64,000 nt of DNA from Jeotgalibacillus campisalis (GCF_000829515.1 NZ_JXRR01000015.1:1-64000), one strand, 5' to 3'. Numbered from the stretch's first letter, positions 32,273-43,710 are shown. The notes: a model not told the origin generated them from the sequence alone. Numbers and translations are program-made.

Positions 32273-34669
32273 TGAGAGCGGATGAACATTCCATATGTCT
32301 TTGGCATACTCACTGACCGTGCGATCACTTGAGAAAAATCCGGAATGAGCAATGTTGTGAATGCTCATATTCAACCATCTTTTTCGGTCAGCATAAGCAG
32401 CTGCAACTTGATCCTGGGCATCTGCATAAGCTGAAAAATCCTTCAATAAAAAGTACTGATCGTTTTCCATTAATAATGAATCTGAAAGGGTTTCAAAGTC
32501 GTAATAAGAGTCCCGGAAAAAGCCGGAGGTTAATTGATCTACTACTTGTTTGATTCTTCGGTCATTGTGATAGTAGTCATGAGAATGATAGCCTCCGTAT
32601 TTTTCAAAGTGCATAATCTCTTCTGCCTTTAATCCGAAAATGAATAAATTTTCAGGGCCTACCAGATCACCTATTTCTACGTTAGCACCGTCGAGTGTGC
32701 CAAGCGTCACGGCGCCATTCATCATAAACTTCATATTTCCCGTACCGGAAGCTTCTTTACTTGCTGTAGAAATTTGTTCACTGACGTTTGTAGCCGGAAT
32801 AATTTTTTCTGCCAGGGAGACACGATAGTTGTCTAAGAAAACCACACGAAGAGTATCCTTTGATATAGGATCATAATTCACAATATTGGCAACAGAATGT
32901 ATAAGCTTAATCACTTTTTTAGCATATTCATAACCAGGTGCCGCTTTCGCACCGAATATAAATGTTCTAGGATGAGGCCTGAAGGAAGAGTCTTCTTTCA
33001 TGCGATTATACAAGTGCATAATATGAAGTACATTAAGCAGCTGTCTTTTATATGCATGAAGCCGTTTAATTTGAACATCAAAAATGGAGTGCTCGTCCAC
33101 AGCGAGAAAATCGCGGTCAAAGATAATCTTAGCCAGTTCTCTTTTTTTCTTTTGCTTCATTTCATCTATTTCAAGTTGAAATGAAGAGTCATTTGCAAAT
33201 TTTTCGAGTTCTGCCAACTGCTGAGGTTCAGCTATCCAATTTGTCCCGATTGCTTTTGAAATCGAAGAGGTTAGCTCAGGATTTGCCTGTAAAAGCCAGC
33301 GCCTGTGGGTAATGCCGTTCGTTTTATTTGAAAAACGCTCCGGATAAAATTCATGAAAATTTTTCATTTCCCGTTTTTTTAGTATTTCTGTATGAAGTTT
33401 TGCTACCCCATTAACACTGTGGCTGCCGACAATAGAAAGGTGAGCCATTTTAACAAATCCATGTGCAATAATGGCCATTTGCTCAATGCGGTCCCAGTCA
33501 CCGGGATATTCCCTCCACAGCTCTTTGCAAAAACGCTCGTTTATCTCTTCGACAATCATATAAATACGAGGGAAGAGCGGCTTGAAAAGATCAATCGACC
33601 ATTTTTCCATCGCCTCAGAGAGAATGGTGTGATTTGTATATGAAATAGTATTTGTAACAATCGTCCATGCCTGATCCCATTTCATTCCTTCTTCATCAAT
33701 AAAGATCCTCATAAGCTCAGGAATGGCTATGGCAGGGTGGGTATCATTTATATGAATCGCCACATGCTCATGGAAATCATATAAATCACTGTGATTTTCC
33801 TTGTAATCATTTATAATGCTTTTTAGACTTGAGCGTACAAGAAAATATTGCTGCTTCAACCGGAGGATTTTTCCGTCATTAGACATATCATTTGGATACA
33901 GGAATTCCGAGATTTGCTCTGTATCTCTTTTATACTGCATAAAGTCCTTATGAGGGGGGTAATGCTTAGCCGGTTCTGCTCCCCATAATCGAAGTGTGTT
34001 CACGCGTGTGGTGTCGTAGCCAAGCACCGGCATATCAAATGGAACTGCCAAAACGGTTTCAGCATGCTCGTGAACAAAAGTCAGCTTGCCATTTTTCTCA
34101 ATCCATTGAACGTCTCCCCAAAACGGAACTTCAATGGCCAGATCAGGCTTGCGGACTTCCCAGACATTGCCGTTGCGAAGCCATTGTTCCGGCAGTTCAA
34201 CCTGATAGCCATCAATAATTTTTTGTTCAAACAGGCCGTGTTTGTAACGGATTCCATGTCCATGTCCAGAGAGTTTTAACGAAGCCATTGAATCAAGGAA
34301 ACAGGCAGCCAGACGTCCAAGTCCGCCATTTCCAAGTCCTGCATCCGCTTCAGCTTCTTCCAGTTCACTTAAATCAATTCCTAACTCTTGCAGTCCGCTT
34401 TCAACCATGTCTTTCACGCCAAGATTGACTAGTGAGCTGACCAGAAGTCTTCCAAGTAAAAACTCAATCGATAAATAGTAAACTTCCTTCTGTCCGCTCT
34501 GGCGAATTTCTTCATTTGAAACAATCCAGTTGGTACTGACAAATTCCCGTACCATCATGCCCAGGGCTTGATATTGGTGCTGCTTCGTGGAATTAGCAAA
34601 TGAAACACCGGCTGTTTGTTCCAGCCTTTGGGAAAAAGAAGCTTTAAATTCATCTTTACTATGGAACAT
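32270..34669 (-). CDS. glgP: Glycogen phosphorylase
   Basis: A 799-residue phosphorylase releasing glucose-1-phosphate from glycogen. NDTHPAIAIPELMRIF, RVNTLRLWGAEP, DVQIKRLHAYKRQLLN and the PLP site KEASGTGNMKFMMNGAVTLG then TLDGANVEI are present. Last gene of the minus-strand glgBCDAP operon, starting three bases after glgA. Confidence 0.96.
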   Translation of the reverse strand: MFHSKDEFKASFSQRLEQTAGVSFANSTKQHQYQALGMMVREFVSTNWIVSNEEIRQSGQKEVYYLSIEFLLGRLLVSSLVNLGVKDMVESGLQELGIDLSELEEAEADAGLGNGGLGRLAACFLDSMASLKLSGHGHGIRYKHGLFEQKIIDGYQVELPEQWLRNGNVWEVRKPDLAIEVPFWGDVQWIEKNGKLTFVHEHAETVLAVPFDMPVLGYDTTRVNTLRLWGAEPAKHYPPHKDFMQYKRDTEQISEFLYPNDMSNDGKILRLKQQYFLVRSSLKSIINDYKENHSDLYDFHEHVAIHINDTHPAIAIPELMRIFIDEEGMKWDQAWTIVTNTISYTNHTILSEAMEKWSIDLFKPLFPRIYMIVEEINERFCKELWREYPGDWDRIEQMAIIAHGFVKMAHLSIVGSHSVNGVAKLHTEILKKREMKNFHEFYPERFSNKTNGITHRRWLLQANPELTSSISKAIGTNWIAEPQQLAELEKFANDSSFQLEIDEMKQKKKRELAKIIFDRDFLAVDEHSIFDVQIKRLHAYKRQLLNVLHIMHLYNRMKEDSSFRPHPRTFIFGAKAAPGYEYAKKVIKLIHSVANIVNYDPISKDTLRVVFLDNYRVSLAEKIIPATNVSEQISTASKEASGTGNMKFMMNGAVTLGTLDGANVEIGDLVGPENLFIFGLKAEEIMHFEKYGGYHSHDYYHNDRRIKQVVDQLTSGFFRDSYYDFETLSDSLLMENDQYFLLKDFSAYADAQDQVAAAYADRKRWLNMSIHNIAHSGFFSSDRTVSEYAKDIWNVHPLS

Positions 34670-34672
34670 GAA

Positions 34673-36112
34673 TTAATGCCTCCTCTTAAGTTTAGAATAA
34701 AGCTCATGGTATTGAGCAGCAGACTGTGCCCAGCTATAATCTTTGGTCATGGCATTTTCCCTTAAAGCCGGCCATGCGTGTTCATCCTGATAGAAGGATA
34801 GAGCTCGCTGAATTGTATGCTTCATGTCGTGAGCATTGTAGTGGGTGAACGTAAAGCCATTTCCGGTTAAATCCGTTTCGTTGAGTGGTTGAACCGTATC
34901 GTTTAGCCCGCCTGTTTCTCTCGCAATAGGGACGGTACCATATTGAAATGAGATTAATTGGCTAAGTCCACAGGGCTCGAAAAGAGAAGGCATAAGAAAG
35001 TAATCTGCTCCGGCATAAATTTTATGGGCAATTTCCTCGCTGAAACCAATGTAAACTCCTGCCTGATCAGGATATGTTCCGGCAAGATAATTAAAATAGT
35101 CTTCGTATTCATATTCTCCGCTGCCAAGGACAATCAGCTGCAGTTTTTCTTCTTCAAGCAGTTCATGCATGACTCGTTGAACAAGGGACAGCCCTTTTTG
35201 CTCCGTCAAGCGGGTAACCATTGCGATTACAGGAATATCTTTATCCTCCGGCAGATTAAACTGCCGTTGAAGCGCTAATTTATTTTCATCTTTCTTTTCG
35301 ATCGTAGCGAGTGTGTAATTCGTTTCAATAAGAGGGTCGCTTTCAGGATTGTAGCTTTCTGTGTCAATTCCATTGAGAATTCCGTGCAATTTAAATGACT
35401 GCTCTCGTAAAATTCCATCCAGCTGTTCGCCGAAAAAGGGGGTCTGGATTTCATCGCGGTAAGTCGGACTCACTGTGGTGAGAGCGTTTGAGCTTAAAAT
35501 TGCGCCTTTCATAAAATTGACGGAACCATTGTATTCCAAATCTCCTGAATGATAGTGATAATCTTCTAAATTGAGGTAATCTCCCAATATATCTGGCTGA
35601 AACCACCCTTGGAACTGGAGATTATGGATTGTGAACACAGTTCTCATATCTCTGTAATAAGGATCATTTCGGTATTTACGGTCAAGTAAAAAAGGGACCA
35701 TTCCAGTATGCCAGTCATGACAATGAATCAGATCGGGCTTAAAAGGAATGACTGGGAGAGACTCAAGCACAGCCTGACAGAAAAACGAAAAACGTTCCCC
35801 ATCATCTCCATGCCCGTAAAGAGAATCCCGGTAAAAATAATATTCATTATCAATCAGGTAATACGTCACGTCATTATGTACAAGTGTTTCAATTCCGCAA
35901 TATTGGCTTCTCCATGCCATTGGAATGGAAATAGAAGTAATTTTCTTTGCTTTCTGACGCAGCTCTTCTGCTATCATCGAGTACTTAGGCATCATTACAC
36001 GAACATCAGATCCCATTTTTTTCAGCTCTTTAGGAAGAGCCCCGGCTACATCGCCGAGGCCTCCAGACTTGATAAATGGAGCACATTCAGATACTGCAAA
36101 TAATATCTTCAT
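34673..36112 (-). CDS. glgA: Glycogen synthase
   Basis: A 479-residue GT5 glycosyltransferase using ADP-glucose. The N-terminal KSGGLGDVAGALPKEL binds ADP-glucose, and the C-terminal domain shows VTRLTEQKGL, PSLFEPCGLSQL and RETGGLNDTV. It overlaps glgD by four bases. Confidence 0.96.
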   Translation of the reverse strand: MKILFAVSECAPFIKSGGLGDVAGALPKELKKMGSDVRVMMPKYSMIAEELRQKAKKITSISIPMAWRSQYCGIETLVHNDVTYYLIDNEYYFYRDSLYGHGDDGERFSFFCQAVLESLPVIPFKPDLIHCHDWHTGMVPFLLDRKYRNDPYYRDMRTVFTIHNLQFQGWFQPDILGDYLNLEDYHYHSGDLEYNGSVNFMKGAILSSNALTTVSPTYRDEIQTPFFGEQLDGILREQSFKLHGILNGIDTESYNPESDPLIETNYTLATIEKKDENKLALQRQFNLPEDKDIPVIAMVTRLTEQKGLSLVQRVMHELLEEEKLQLIVLGSGEYEYEDYFNYLAGTYPDQAGVYIGFSEEIAHKIYAGADYFLMPSLFEPCGLSQLISFQYGTVPIARETGGLNDTVQPLNETDLTGNGFTFTHYNAHDMKHTIQRALSFYQDEHAWPALRENAMTKDYSWAQSAAQYHELYSKLKRRH

Positions 36113-37134
36113 ATACTCACCGCCATATCGCGTACGGTGCCTTTACGCAGAACCAGCGGTTTTTCAGGTGATCCTTTTAACGTAACACCATCTAAAACCC
36201 TTACATCTTTATCCATAATGACATACTCGAGCGTACAGCCTTCACCAATCTGGCTTTTTTGCATAATGACACAATTGGTGACGTGAGAATTTCTGCCGAT
36301 TTTAACAGCTCTTGATATAATGCTGCTGTCTACTTTACCTTCAATAACTGCTCCATTTGCAATCATGGAATTTGTGACAGTAGAAGCTGCAGTATAACGT
36401 GTAGGCGGCTCATCTTTTACCTTCGTAAAGACAGGGCGGTCAGCCGGGAAAAGCTGATTCCAGACAACAGGATCGAGCAGCTTCATCGAGTGATGGAAAT
36501 AGGCTTCAATGGTTTTCATAATGGCAGCATAACCAGAGTGCGTATATGTGCCGATTTTAAAATTATGAAGCGGCTGATTGACAACATCTGATACAGAAAT
36601 AAATTGTGAATTTTTCCGGTCCTCGATCAACTCAATTAACAAAGATTTTTTCACAATATACATATCAAGGGAATGTGTATGGTTCACAAGCTCTGTAATA
36701 TCGTGGTCATGAATTAAATGTTCAGCCAGAGCTTCTTCAATATCTATATTGGTTATCACATAGCTGTTAGCAATAAAGACATAGTCCTGATGGCTTCGTT
36801 TAAAGAAGTCCAGATGCTGCTCAAGGCGGGCAAATGAACCTACTGTACTGTTTTCATTAGGTTCGAAGAAGGGAGGAAGAAAAAACAACCCGTCTTTTTT
36901 TCGGTCCAGATCCCAATTTTTACCTGATCCGATATGATCCATTAGTGAGCGATACTGGTGCTTAGGGAATATTGCTACACTTTCAACCCCTGAATTCACC
37001 ATATTGGATAAGATGAAATCTACAAATCGATATCTCCCGGCAAAGGGGATGGAGGCTACGGAACGATTAAGGGAAAGATCCTGCAAACCTCCAACTACAT
37101 TTGTAGCATCAATTACACCTAATAAACGACTCAT
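36109..37134 (-). CDS. glgD: Glycogen biosynthesis protein GlgD
   Basis: A 341-residue homolog of ADP-glucose pyrophosphorylase that acts with GlgC as a heteromer in Bacillus. It keeps the nucleotidyltransferase fold ([35 protein letters not shown]) and a left-handed beta-helix end ([18 protein letters not shown]) but has no full GGxGxRL nucleotide loop, as usual for GlgD. Four-base overlaps with both glgC and glgA. Confidence 0.95.
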   Translation of the reverse strand: MSRLLGVIDATNVVGGLQDLSLNRSVASIPFAGRYRFVDFILSNMVNSGVESVAIFPKHQYRSLMDHIGSGKNWDLDRKKDGLFFLPPFFEPNENSTVGSFARLEQHLDFFKRSHQDYVFIANSYVITNIDIEEALAEHLIHDHDITELVNHTHSLDMYIVKKSLLIELIEDRKNSQFISVSDVVNQPLHNFKIGTYTHSGYAAIMKTIEAYFHHSMKLLDPVVWNQLFPADRPVFTKVKDEPPTRYTAASTVTNSMIANGAVIEGKVDSSIISRAVKIGRNSHVTNCVIMQKSQIGEGCTLEYVIMDKDVRVLDGVTLKGSPEKPLVLRKGTVRDMAVSI

Positions 37135-38291
37135 GCAGTCACGTCCTTTCTTAATTTCGCAATCAATTCATCAGTTACAAGAATGATGTCTGAAGATCCG
37201 TCTTCCGGTTCAATAGTTATCCCGTCCGGTACGTGAATGTTTTCCGGTACGATGGCTCTTTTGACTACCGCATTTTTGCCTATAACAGCATCAGGCATAA
37301 TCACTGCTTCATCAATAAATGAACCTTCTCCCGTTTTAACCCCTTGGAAAATGACCGAGTTCTGGACTTTTCCTTCAATAAAGCAGCCTTCATTAACCAG
37401 AGATTCTTTGACCTCTGCGTGGTGCGAGATATATTGCGGCGGCTGGTTTGGGTTACGGGAATAAATTCTCCACGAGTGATCAAACAGATTCAGCCCTGGG
37501 TTTTCTTCCAAAAGATCCATATTGGCTTCCCATAGACTTTTTACAGTACCGACATCTTTCCAGTAGCCATCAAATGGATAGGCCATCAGGCGCTTGTCTT
37601 CGTTTAAGAAAAGCGGGATAAGATCTTTACCGAAGTCATGGCTGGATTCTTCATTTACATTATCAACCTCTAAGAACTCTTTTAATGCTTTCCAGTTAAA
37701 AATATAAATCCCCATGGAAGCAAGATTGCTTTTTGGTTCAGCCGGCTTTTCATCAAATTCAAGGATTTCATACTCTTTATTTGTATTCATAATGCCAAAT
37801 CGGCTTGCTTCATCCCATGGAACTTCTACAACGGATATCGTTGCTTCCGCTTCATTTTGGATATGGTAGTCAAGCATTTTGGAGTAGTCCATTTTGTAAA
37901 TATGATCTCCAGACAGAATAAGAACGTATTCAGGATTGTACTGCTCAATGTATTTCATATTGTGGTAAATGGCATTTGCCGTTCCGCTGTACCATTTAAC
38001 TCCGGATGCTTCGGTATAAGGAGGGAGAACGGTAACACCGCCATTTCGGCGATCCAGATCCCATGCGCTGCCGATTCCAATGTAGGAATTGAGTACCAGC
38101 GGCTGATACTGCGTCAGTACGCCTACAGTATCAATGCCTGAATTTGTGCAGTTACTAAGCGTGAAATCAATAATTCTGTATTTTCCTCCGAACGGTACAG
38201 CCGGTTTTGCTATGCTTGTGGTAAGCGACTGAAGACGGCTTCCTTGTCCTCCTGCTAATAACATGGCAACACATTTTTTCTTGACCATCAT
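37131..38291 (-). CDS. glgC: Glucose-1-phosphate adenylyltransferase
   Basis: A 386-residue ADP-glucose pyrophosphorylase. [15 protein letters not shown] is the nucleotide loop, followed by [48 protein letters not shown] and the C-terminal beta-helix. ATG 38291 is chosen because AAGGGG lies six bases upstream; an in-frame ATG at 38309 would be earlier. It lies 37 bases after glgB. Confidence 0.95.
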   Translation of the reverse strand: MMVKKKCVAMLLAGGQGSRLQSLTTSIAKPAVPFGGKYRIIDFTLSNCTNSGIDTVGVLTQYQPLVLNSYIGIGSAWDLDRRNGGVTVLPPYTEASGVKWYSGTANAIYHNMKYIEQYNPEYVLILSGDHIYKMDYSKMLDYHIQNEAEATISVVEVPWDEASRFGIMNTNKEYEILEFDEKPAEPKSNLASMGIYIFNWKALKEFLEVDNVNEESSHDFGKDLIPLFLNEDKRLMAYPFDGYWKDVGTVKSLWEANMDLLEENPGLNLFDHSWRIYSRNPNQPPQYISHHAEVKESLVNEGCFIEGKVQNSVIFQGVKTGEGSFIDEAVIMPDAVIGKNAVVKRAIVPENIHVPDGITIEPEDGSSDIILVTDELIAKLRKDVTA

Positions 38292-38328
38292 GTCACACCC
38301 CTTATTCACTAGTTTTAATCTTGTTTCA

Positions 38329-40194
38329 TTATTTGTAAGGTTTCCACACCGTCATTCCAAATGGCGGGATGGAAATTGATATTGCTTGATCACGGTTGTG
38401 GATCGAAACGTTTTCAGTTTCCGTATTAGTTTCATGAAAATGACCTGAACCGCCATATTCAGTCCGGTTGCTGTTAAATACTTCGGTCCATTTCCCTTTC
38501 ATCGGGACACCGACTTTGAATGTCTCATAAGTTATACCTGTGAAATTACATGCGATGACAAGTGTATCACTTTTTCTTTTTCCTTTTCGAATGAACGTAT
38601 AAATACTCTGCTCAGCGTTATCTGCATCGATCCATTCAAACCCTTCAGGTTCATGGTCTAACTGATAAAGTGCCTTTTGCCCAAGATAAAAGGCGAGAAG
38701 ATCCTTTGTAAAAACATCCGTCTTTGCATGAGAGTCATACTCTTTTAAAAACCAGTCCAGGCCCTGAACAAATTTCCATTCGTCATATTGACCAAACTCG
38801 GCTCCCATAAAGAGAAGCTTTTTTCCCGGGTGAACGATCATAAACGATAAAAGTAATCTGAGCTGGGCGAATTTTTCCCAGTAGTCTCCTGGCATCTTAT
38901 GCAAGAGAGAACGCTTACCATGCACAACTTCATCATGAGACAGCGGTAAAATAAAATTCTCCGAGTAAGCATACACAAGAGAAAAAGTCATTTTATGATG
39001 ATGATGCTTTCGTTCAAATGGAGAACGTTCCATGTAATCCAGCACATCATTCATCCAGCCCATATTCCATTTGTAATTGAACCCCAGACCGCCTTCGTGG
39101 ACGGGGGTGGTGACATTGGACCAATCAGTAGAATCTTCTGCCATCATCAGGAATTGTGGATGTTCATTAAATACAGCTGTATTCAATTCCTTAAGAAACT
39201 CAATTGTATACGGGTTAACCGCTGCAGGCTCACTATTGGCCCAGTAAAGCATATTTGCCACAGCATCAACTCGGAGACCGTCAATCTTAAATGTTTCAAT
39301 CCAGTATAAAGCGTTTGATATAAGGAAGCTCCGCACTTCTCCCTTAGCTAAATTAAAATTAGCCGTGCCCCATTCAATGTTTTCCCGGTCGCTGAATGTA
39401 TCGTACTCATATGTCGGTTCTCCATCAAACATATAAAGTCCCTGCGCATCCTTGCAAAAATGTCCCGGCACCCAGTCAAGCAGAACGCCAATGTCTTCCT
39501 GATGACAATGGTCAATAAAATACATCAAATCATGAGGCGTTCCAAAACGGGCCGTCGGAGAAAAGTATCCGATCCCCTGATAACCCCAGGAAGCATCAAG
39601 AGGGTGCTCAGTCAGCGGGAGTATTTCAATATGAGTAAAGCCTCTGTCTTTTATATACGGAATTAGTTCATCCGCTAGTTCGCGGTACGTATAATAAGAA
39701 CCATCTTCCTTTTGCTTCCAGGAATTTAAATGAAGCTCATAAATCGCGAGCGGTCTTTCATAGACAGGTCTTCTCCTTCTGACGCGCTGCCTATAAAGTT
39801 TATCATTCCAGGTATATCCCTTTGTGTCATAAACAATAGAAGCAGTATTCGGACGAAGTTCTGAATAAAACGCATAGGGATCTGCTTTCAACACAACATC
39901 CCCACTGGCTGTTTGAATAGAGTACTTATAAACCTCGCCCTCAAGATCCCGTTCAACACCGATACTCCAGATGCCTTCATTATTTAATTTTTCTAAGGGG
40001 TGTGCACCAGGATCCCAATTGTTAAAATTTCCTACTACCGATACGGAAACGGCGTGAGGAGCCCAAACAGTAAAACGGGTCAGCAGGGTAGCAGAGCGCT
40101 TTTTTATTAAGTGCGACCCAAATAATTTATGGGCTTGATACAATTTACCTTCGTGAAACAAATGTACGTCGAATTCGCTTGGTGCAGCAATCAT
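38329..40194 (-). CDS. glgB: 1,4-alpha-glucan branching enzyme
   Basis: A 621-residue GH13 enzyme introducing alpha-1,6 branches. An N-terminal CBM48 domain ([20 protein letters not shown]) precedes the barrel with [15 protein letters not shown], the catalytic Asp in [13 protein letters not shown], the acid Glu in MMAEDSTDW and [12 protein letters not shown]. First gene of the glgBCDAP operon, with AAGGATGAGG before ATG 40194. In B. subtilis the homologous operon is sporulation-linked; that cannot be seen here. Confidence 0.96.
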   Translation of the reverse strand: MIAAPSEFDVHLFHEGKLYQAHKLFGSHLIKKRSATLLTRFTVWAPHAVSVSVVGNFNNWDPGAHPLEKLNNEGIWSIGVERDLEGEVYKYSIQTASGDVVLKADPYAFYSELRPNTASIVYDTKGYTWNDKLYRQRVRRRRPVYERPLAIYELHLNSWKQKEDGSYYTYRELADELIPYIKDRGFTHIEILPLTEHPLDASWGYQGIGYFSPTARFGTPHDLMYFIDHCHQEDIGVLLDWVPGHFCKDAQGLYMFDGEPTYEYDTFSDRENIEWGTANFNLAKGEVRSFLISNALYWIETFKIDGLRVDAVANMLYWANSEPAAVNPYTIEFLKELNTAVFNEHPQFLMMAEDSTDWSNVTTPVHEGGLGFNYKWNMGWMNDVLDYMERSPFERKHHHHKMTFSLVYAYSENFILPLSHDEVVHGKRSLLHKMPGDYWEKFAQLRLLLSFMIVHPGKKLLFMGAEFGQYDEWKFVQGLDWFLKEYDSHAKTDVFTKDLLAFYLGQKALYQLDHEPEGFEWIDADNAEQSIYTFIRKGKRKSDTLVIACNFTGITYETFKVGVPMKGKWTEVFNSNRTEYGGSGHFHETNTETENVSIHNRDQAISISIPPFGMTVWKPYK

Positions 40195-40535
40195 TAGAGG
40201 CCCTCATCCTTTCATAAGTGTGTATAAATTAGCTATTCTACATCAAGGGGGGAAAACCCTTGAAAGAAAAGAATTTTACTAAAAAGATTTGTCCACATCT
40301 CCAAATGGTTTCTGTATAATTTGTCCTATCATCAGTTAAATAGACCCTGGAAATAAATTATCTGCCCATTCGTTATTTTCAATTATTTAGCAGCTATTAG
40401 AAAAATGAAGTTAATCTTCTGTACCCTTATTTTCCTTAAATTAATCATTAGACAGTAAAAATCCGAAAAGGGAATATATTCCCTTTTCGGATTTAAGAAG
40501 CAAGTATTCAATTTGTTCTAAGCAAGACTGAAGAT
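40195..40535. other. glgB upstream region and opuE 3' region
   Basis: A 341-bp gap between two minus-strand units. It holds the opuE terminator (40459-40494) and must contain the glg promoter near 40.2-40.4 kb. No confident promoter was identified by eye, and no small gene is supported. Confidence 0.5.
40459..40494 (-). terminator. opuE terminator, perfect 36-bp palindrome
   Basis: The 36 bases form a perfect palindrome centred on TATA (AAATCCGAAAAGGGAATA and its exact complement), followed on the minus strand by TTTTT. It lies 42 bases after the opuE stop. Confidence 0.85.
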
Positions 40536-42035
40536 TTATTTGTTTGATTCCACTTCATGTACTTTTTCAAACTCGTCATAGCCTTCACGTACAGGCTTAC
40601 GGGAGTTTCCAGTTGTCAGGCTCACTACAATAATAGCAAGGAAACTTAAGAAGAATCCTGGTACCATTTCATATAAGAACCCGCTTAAATCAAATACATA
40701 TACCCACAGGATGACAGTAATAGCTCCAACGAGCATTCCTGCTAGAGCACCCCAGCGGTTCATTCGCTTCCAGTAAAGGCTTAGCAGAATGGCTGGTCCA
40801 AAGGCTGACCCAAATCCTGCCCATGCGTTACTCACTAGATCAAGAATGGTGCTGTCTGAATCAAGGGATAGCATAACGGCAACAATCGCTACGATAAGAA
40901 CAGCTATACGGCCGACCAATACTAATTCTTTATCAGAAGCGTTACGCTTCAAGAATGTATTATAGAAGTCTTCAGTCAGCGCACTTGAAGTTACGAGAAG
41001 CTGAGAAGAAATCGTACTCATAATCGCTGCCAATATAGCAGCAAGAAGGAATCCGGAAATAATCGGATGGAATAAGACTTGTGAGAAGAAGACGAAGATT
41101 GTCTCCGGATCAGCCAATTCCTGTCCTGTCGTTGTAATGTAAGCAAGACCGGTCAGTCCAGTGAAAAGTGCTCCAATTATGGCAACGACCATCCACGTCA
41201 TACCAATTCTTCTAGCGGCAGTTAAAGACTTAACATCACGAATTGCCATAAAACGGACGATGATATGAGGCTGTCCGAAATAACCAAGTCCCCATGCAAG
41301 CAGGCCGATCATGCCAAGAACAGTCGTACCTTCAAAAAATGAAGTAAGGGTAGGATCCACTGCTTCAAGTGTATCAAAAGTAGGGCCTACTCCGCCGAGT
41401 TCCATAAAGGCAACGACAGGTACTAGAATTAATGCAAGAAACATAATACAGCCCTGTACAAAGTCTGTGATACTAACAGCAAGGAATCCTCCAAACAATG
41501 TGTATGCAAGAACTACGCTTGCCGTAATAACCAAGCCGGTGAAATATTCAATGCCAAATGCGCTCTGGAACAGAACTCCTCCGGCTACCATGCCTGATGA
41601 AGTGTACACGGTAAAGAAAATAATAATTACGATGGCAGAAACAAATCGCAAAATTTTCGTATTATCCACAAATCGATTTTCAAAATAATCCGGTATTGTA
41701 ATTGAATCGTTCGCTACCTCCGTATATGTACGCAGGCGAGGTGCAACTAAAATATAATTTAAGTATGCACCAATTGATAAACCAACCGCAATCCACATGC
41801 CCGAAAGTCCGGAAACATAGATCGAGCCTGGTAAACCAAGCAGCATCCATCCACTCATGTCAGATGCTCCGGCAGATAGTGCCGTTACTGCAGGGCCAAC
41901 TTTTCTTCCCCCAAGCATATACTCCGATAAATCTCCTGTTGATTTTTTGTAGGCATACCAACCGATGCCAAGCATTCCGATAAAGTAAAGCGCTAATGAA
42001 ATGTAAACTTCCCATCCAATCGTGACAGCTTCCAC
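40536..42035 (-). CDS. opuE: Sodium/proline symporter OpuE (SSS family)
   Basis: A 499-residue sodium:solute symporter with about 13 membrane segments. ALSAGASDMSGWMLLGLPG, the YMLGGRKVGP entry motif and GWGLGYFGQPHIIVRFMA are hallmarks of PutP/OpuE. OpuE takes up proline for osmoprotection in B. subtilis and sits at the same place, between yerH and gatC. GTG 42035 is chosen because GGAAGGGGAGAT lies directly before it and the protein then starts with the first membrane helix; the open frame extends upstream to 42122. A catabolic PutP role is not excluded. Confidence 0.9.
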   Translation of the reverse strand: MEAVTIGWEVYISLALYFIGMLGIGWYAYKKSTGDLSEYMLGGRKVGPAVTALSAGASDMSGWMLLGLPGSIYVSGLSGMWIAVGLSIGAYLNYILVAPRLRTYTEVANDSITIPDYFENRFVDNTKILRFVSAIVIIIFFTVYTSSGMVAGGVLFQSAFGIEYFTGLVITASVVLAYTLFGGFLAVSITDFVQGCIMFLALILVPVVAFMELGGVGPTFDTLEAVDPTLTSFFEGTTVLGMIGLLAWGLGYFGQPHIIVRFMAIRDVKSLTAARRIGMTWMVVAIIGALFTGLTGLAYITTTGQELADPETIFVFFSQVLFHPIISGFLLAAILAAIMSTISSQLLVTSSALTEDFYNTFLKRNASDKELVLVGRIAVLIVAIVAVMLSLDSDSTILDLVSNAWAGFGSAFGPAILLSLYWKRMNRWGALAGMLVGAITVILWVYVFDLSGFLYEMVPGFFLSFLAIIVVSLTTGNSRKPVREGYDEFEKVHEVESNK

Positions 42036-42508
42036 AATATCTCCCCTTCCATAATTTAAAGTTGTCTCCACACGAAGACACTTACAGTTGAATAACCTAA
42101 CAAACAAATAACCTTTATTCAAGGAAGCTAAACTAGGTAATGGATGGTAATTTCGACTTACTTCCTTATTCCATCAAGGGTTTAGCGTGATTTTAAATAA
42201 AATTAAAGTAAAACTATTCTAATAATTCTAATAATACTTTTGGAGGATAAGTGGTAAAACCTGTAACGTTTTAATAACGGGAAAAAAACGAAATATTTGC
42301 CAAATACTTGTTATCATACACAAATTCGTTTTGTATCTATTGTCTCAAACAAACCATTTTTTATGCATCAATTTCATCAAATAGATGAGAAGGGTCGAAA
42401 GTTACAGGAGTTGTCACGTTTAAGGCGCTTATTTGACGTGAATATAAGCATAATAAGAAGTACAATTGAAGTGCAGAATGCAATACAAGGTGAAATGAGG
42501 TGGGGAAG

Positions 42509-42940
42509 ATGAGCAAACAGCAAAAGAGCGTAGATGATTATCTTCAGGACGGGATATACGGAGCAAAAGAAACGCTGCCAGACGAAAGGCGAAAATATCT
42601 AGGTACGATTCGGGAAAGAATCGAGTTTGTTTTGTATCAGAACCAGGTGAGGGAAGAATCGGTTTATCCGGAAATTAAACAAGCCGCAAAAGAGAACCAT
42701 GATCTTAAAATGTTTTTAAATGGAAATATGAATTATCGATTTTACTCTAAATATATTCAGTTAGCAGATGAGCACAAATTGCCGTACACAGTTGTTTCTA
42801 ATAAAGAGCACAATGCAGAATATGGACTTGTACTGGCGCATTCTGATGCAGTAGAAAAAGCAGACATCGAGATTCCCAAGAGGAAGAATGTAAAAGAGAA
42901 GAAAGAAAAGCCATCTTTTTTTAAACGATTATTTGGGTAA
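42509..42940 (+). CDS. YueI-family protein (DUF1694)
   Basis: A 143-residue soluble protein beginning MSKQQKSVDDYLQDGIYGAK. The stretches RRKYLGTIRERI, YPEIKQAAKENHD and a lysine-rich tail ending FFKRLFG match the YueI/DUF1694 family, of unknown function. ATG 42509 follows GGTGGGGAAG. The 470 bp between opuE and this gene hold no other supported gene; any opuE promoter should lie there. Confidence 0.85.
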   Translation: MSKQQKSVDDYLQDGIYGAKETLPDERRKYLGTIRERIEFVLYQNQVREESVYPEIKQAAKENHDLKMFLNGNMNYRFYSKYIQLADEHKLPYTVVSNKEHNAEYGLVLAHSDAVEKADIEIPKRKNVKEKKEKPSFFKRLFG

Positions 42941-42989
42941 GGGTTGGAACGTAACTTAAAAAAGATTAAAAATGAGGCAGTATATGTCA

Positions 42990-43166
42990 TTAGTAAAATG
43001 TGAGCGGAGCGGAAGGTGGCGACTCCAGCAGGATATGACGGTTGCTTGAGACCCCGCAGCACAAAGCCTGAGGAGGGCTCAAGCACCGTCCCTGCGGAAA
43101 GCGTCCACCTAAGCGAAGTGAACCGGTCAAAGAGCTTGAGACACCTTTTGTCCCAAGCTCTTTTTA
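42990..43166. repeat. Dispersed repeat, copy B
   Basis: About 177 bp sharing the core of copies A and C: CGGAGCGGAAGGTGGCGACT, GGATATGACGG, GCGGAAAGCGTCC and AACCGGTCAAAG, ending TTTTGTCCCAAGCTCTTTTT. The left terminal arm seen in copies A and C is not recognisable here, so the long terminal hairpin is lost. No coding function. Confidence 0.85.
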
Positions 43167-43324
43167 TATTGCCTGATTTTTGCTTTTCTTCTATTTAAAT
43201 AGAAACGCACACTGTATAAAATGGGAATGTGTCAGTACGCGGAAAGCTTGAGGTACATATAAAACGAAGGATATTAGGTAATAAATAATCAATAGAAACA
43301 ATTATCCATAATTAATTTATAGAT

Positions 43325-43361
43325 GCCGTTTGCCTTGTAAAGCGGCTTTTTGGTATGATAA
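43325..43361 (+). promoter_or_regulatory. Terminator-like hairpin and candidate promoter before gatC
   Basis: GCCGTTT / AAAGCGGC with TTTTTGG forms a short terminator-like hairpin. The same stretch contains a possible -35 TTGCCT and -10 TATGAT 18 bases apart, about 45 bases before gatC. Both readings are tentative. Confidence 0.35.
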
Positions 43362-43405
43362 ACAGTATTGTGAGTGTTCGAACAAACGCGGAGGTGACTG
43401 ACACA

Positions 43406-43696
43406 ATGACGAAAATAACAACAGATGAAGTAAAGCACGTAGCCCATTTGGCGCGTCTTGCGATTACAGAACAGGAAGCAGAAAAATTTGCAGAACAGCT
43501 CGGTTCTATCATTACATTTGCAGAACAGCTGAATGAACTCGATACAGATCATGTAGAACCGACTACACATGTGCTGGAAATGAAAAATATCATGCGTGAA
43601 GATAAGTCGACAGGCGGCCTTCCACGTGAAGAGGTATTGAAAAACGCACCGGATCATCAGGATGGCCAGGTAAAAGTGCCGACAATCCTGGAATAG
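43406..43696 (+). CDS. gatC: Asp-tRNA(Asn)/Glu-tRNA(Gln) amidotransferase subunit C
   Basis: A 96-residue Gat[21 protein letters not shown], the [20 protein letters not shown] linker and LREDK-type end ([20 protein letters not shown]) are standard. ATG 43406 follows GGAGGTG. It starts the gatCAB operon that converts mischarged Glu-tRNA(Gln) to Gln-tRNA(Gln). Confidence 0.96.
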   Translation: MTKITTDEVKHVAHLARLAITEQEAEKFAEQLGSIITFAEQLNELDTDHVEPTTHVLEMKNIMREDKSTGGLPREEVLKNAPDHQDGQVKVPTILE

Positions 43697-43710
43697 AGAG
43701 GGGAAAGAAG

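Noticed and set aside
43016-43198. A 60-codon plus-strand frame across repeat copy B, and similar minus-strand frames in copies A and C
   Set aside because: They lie in the dispersed non-coding repeat, lack ribosome sites and differ in frame between copies.
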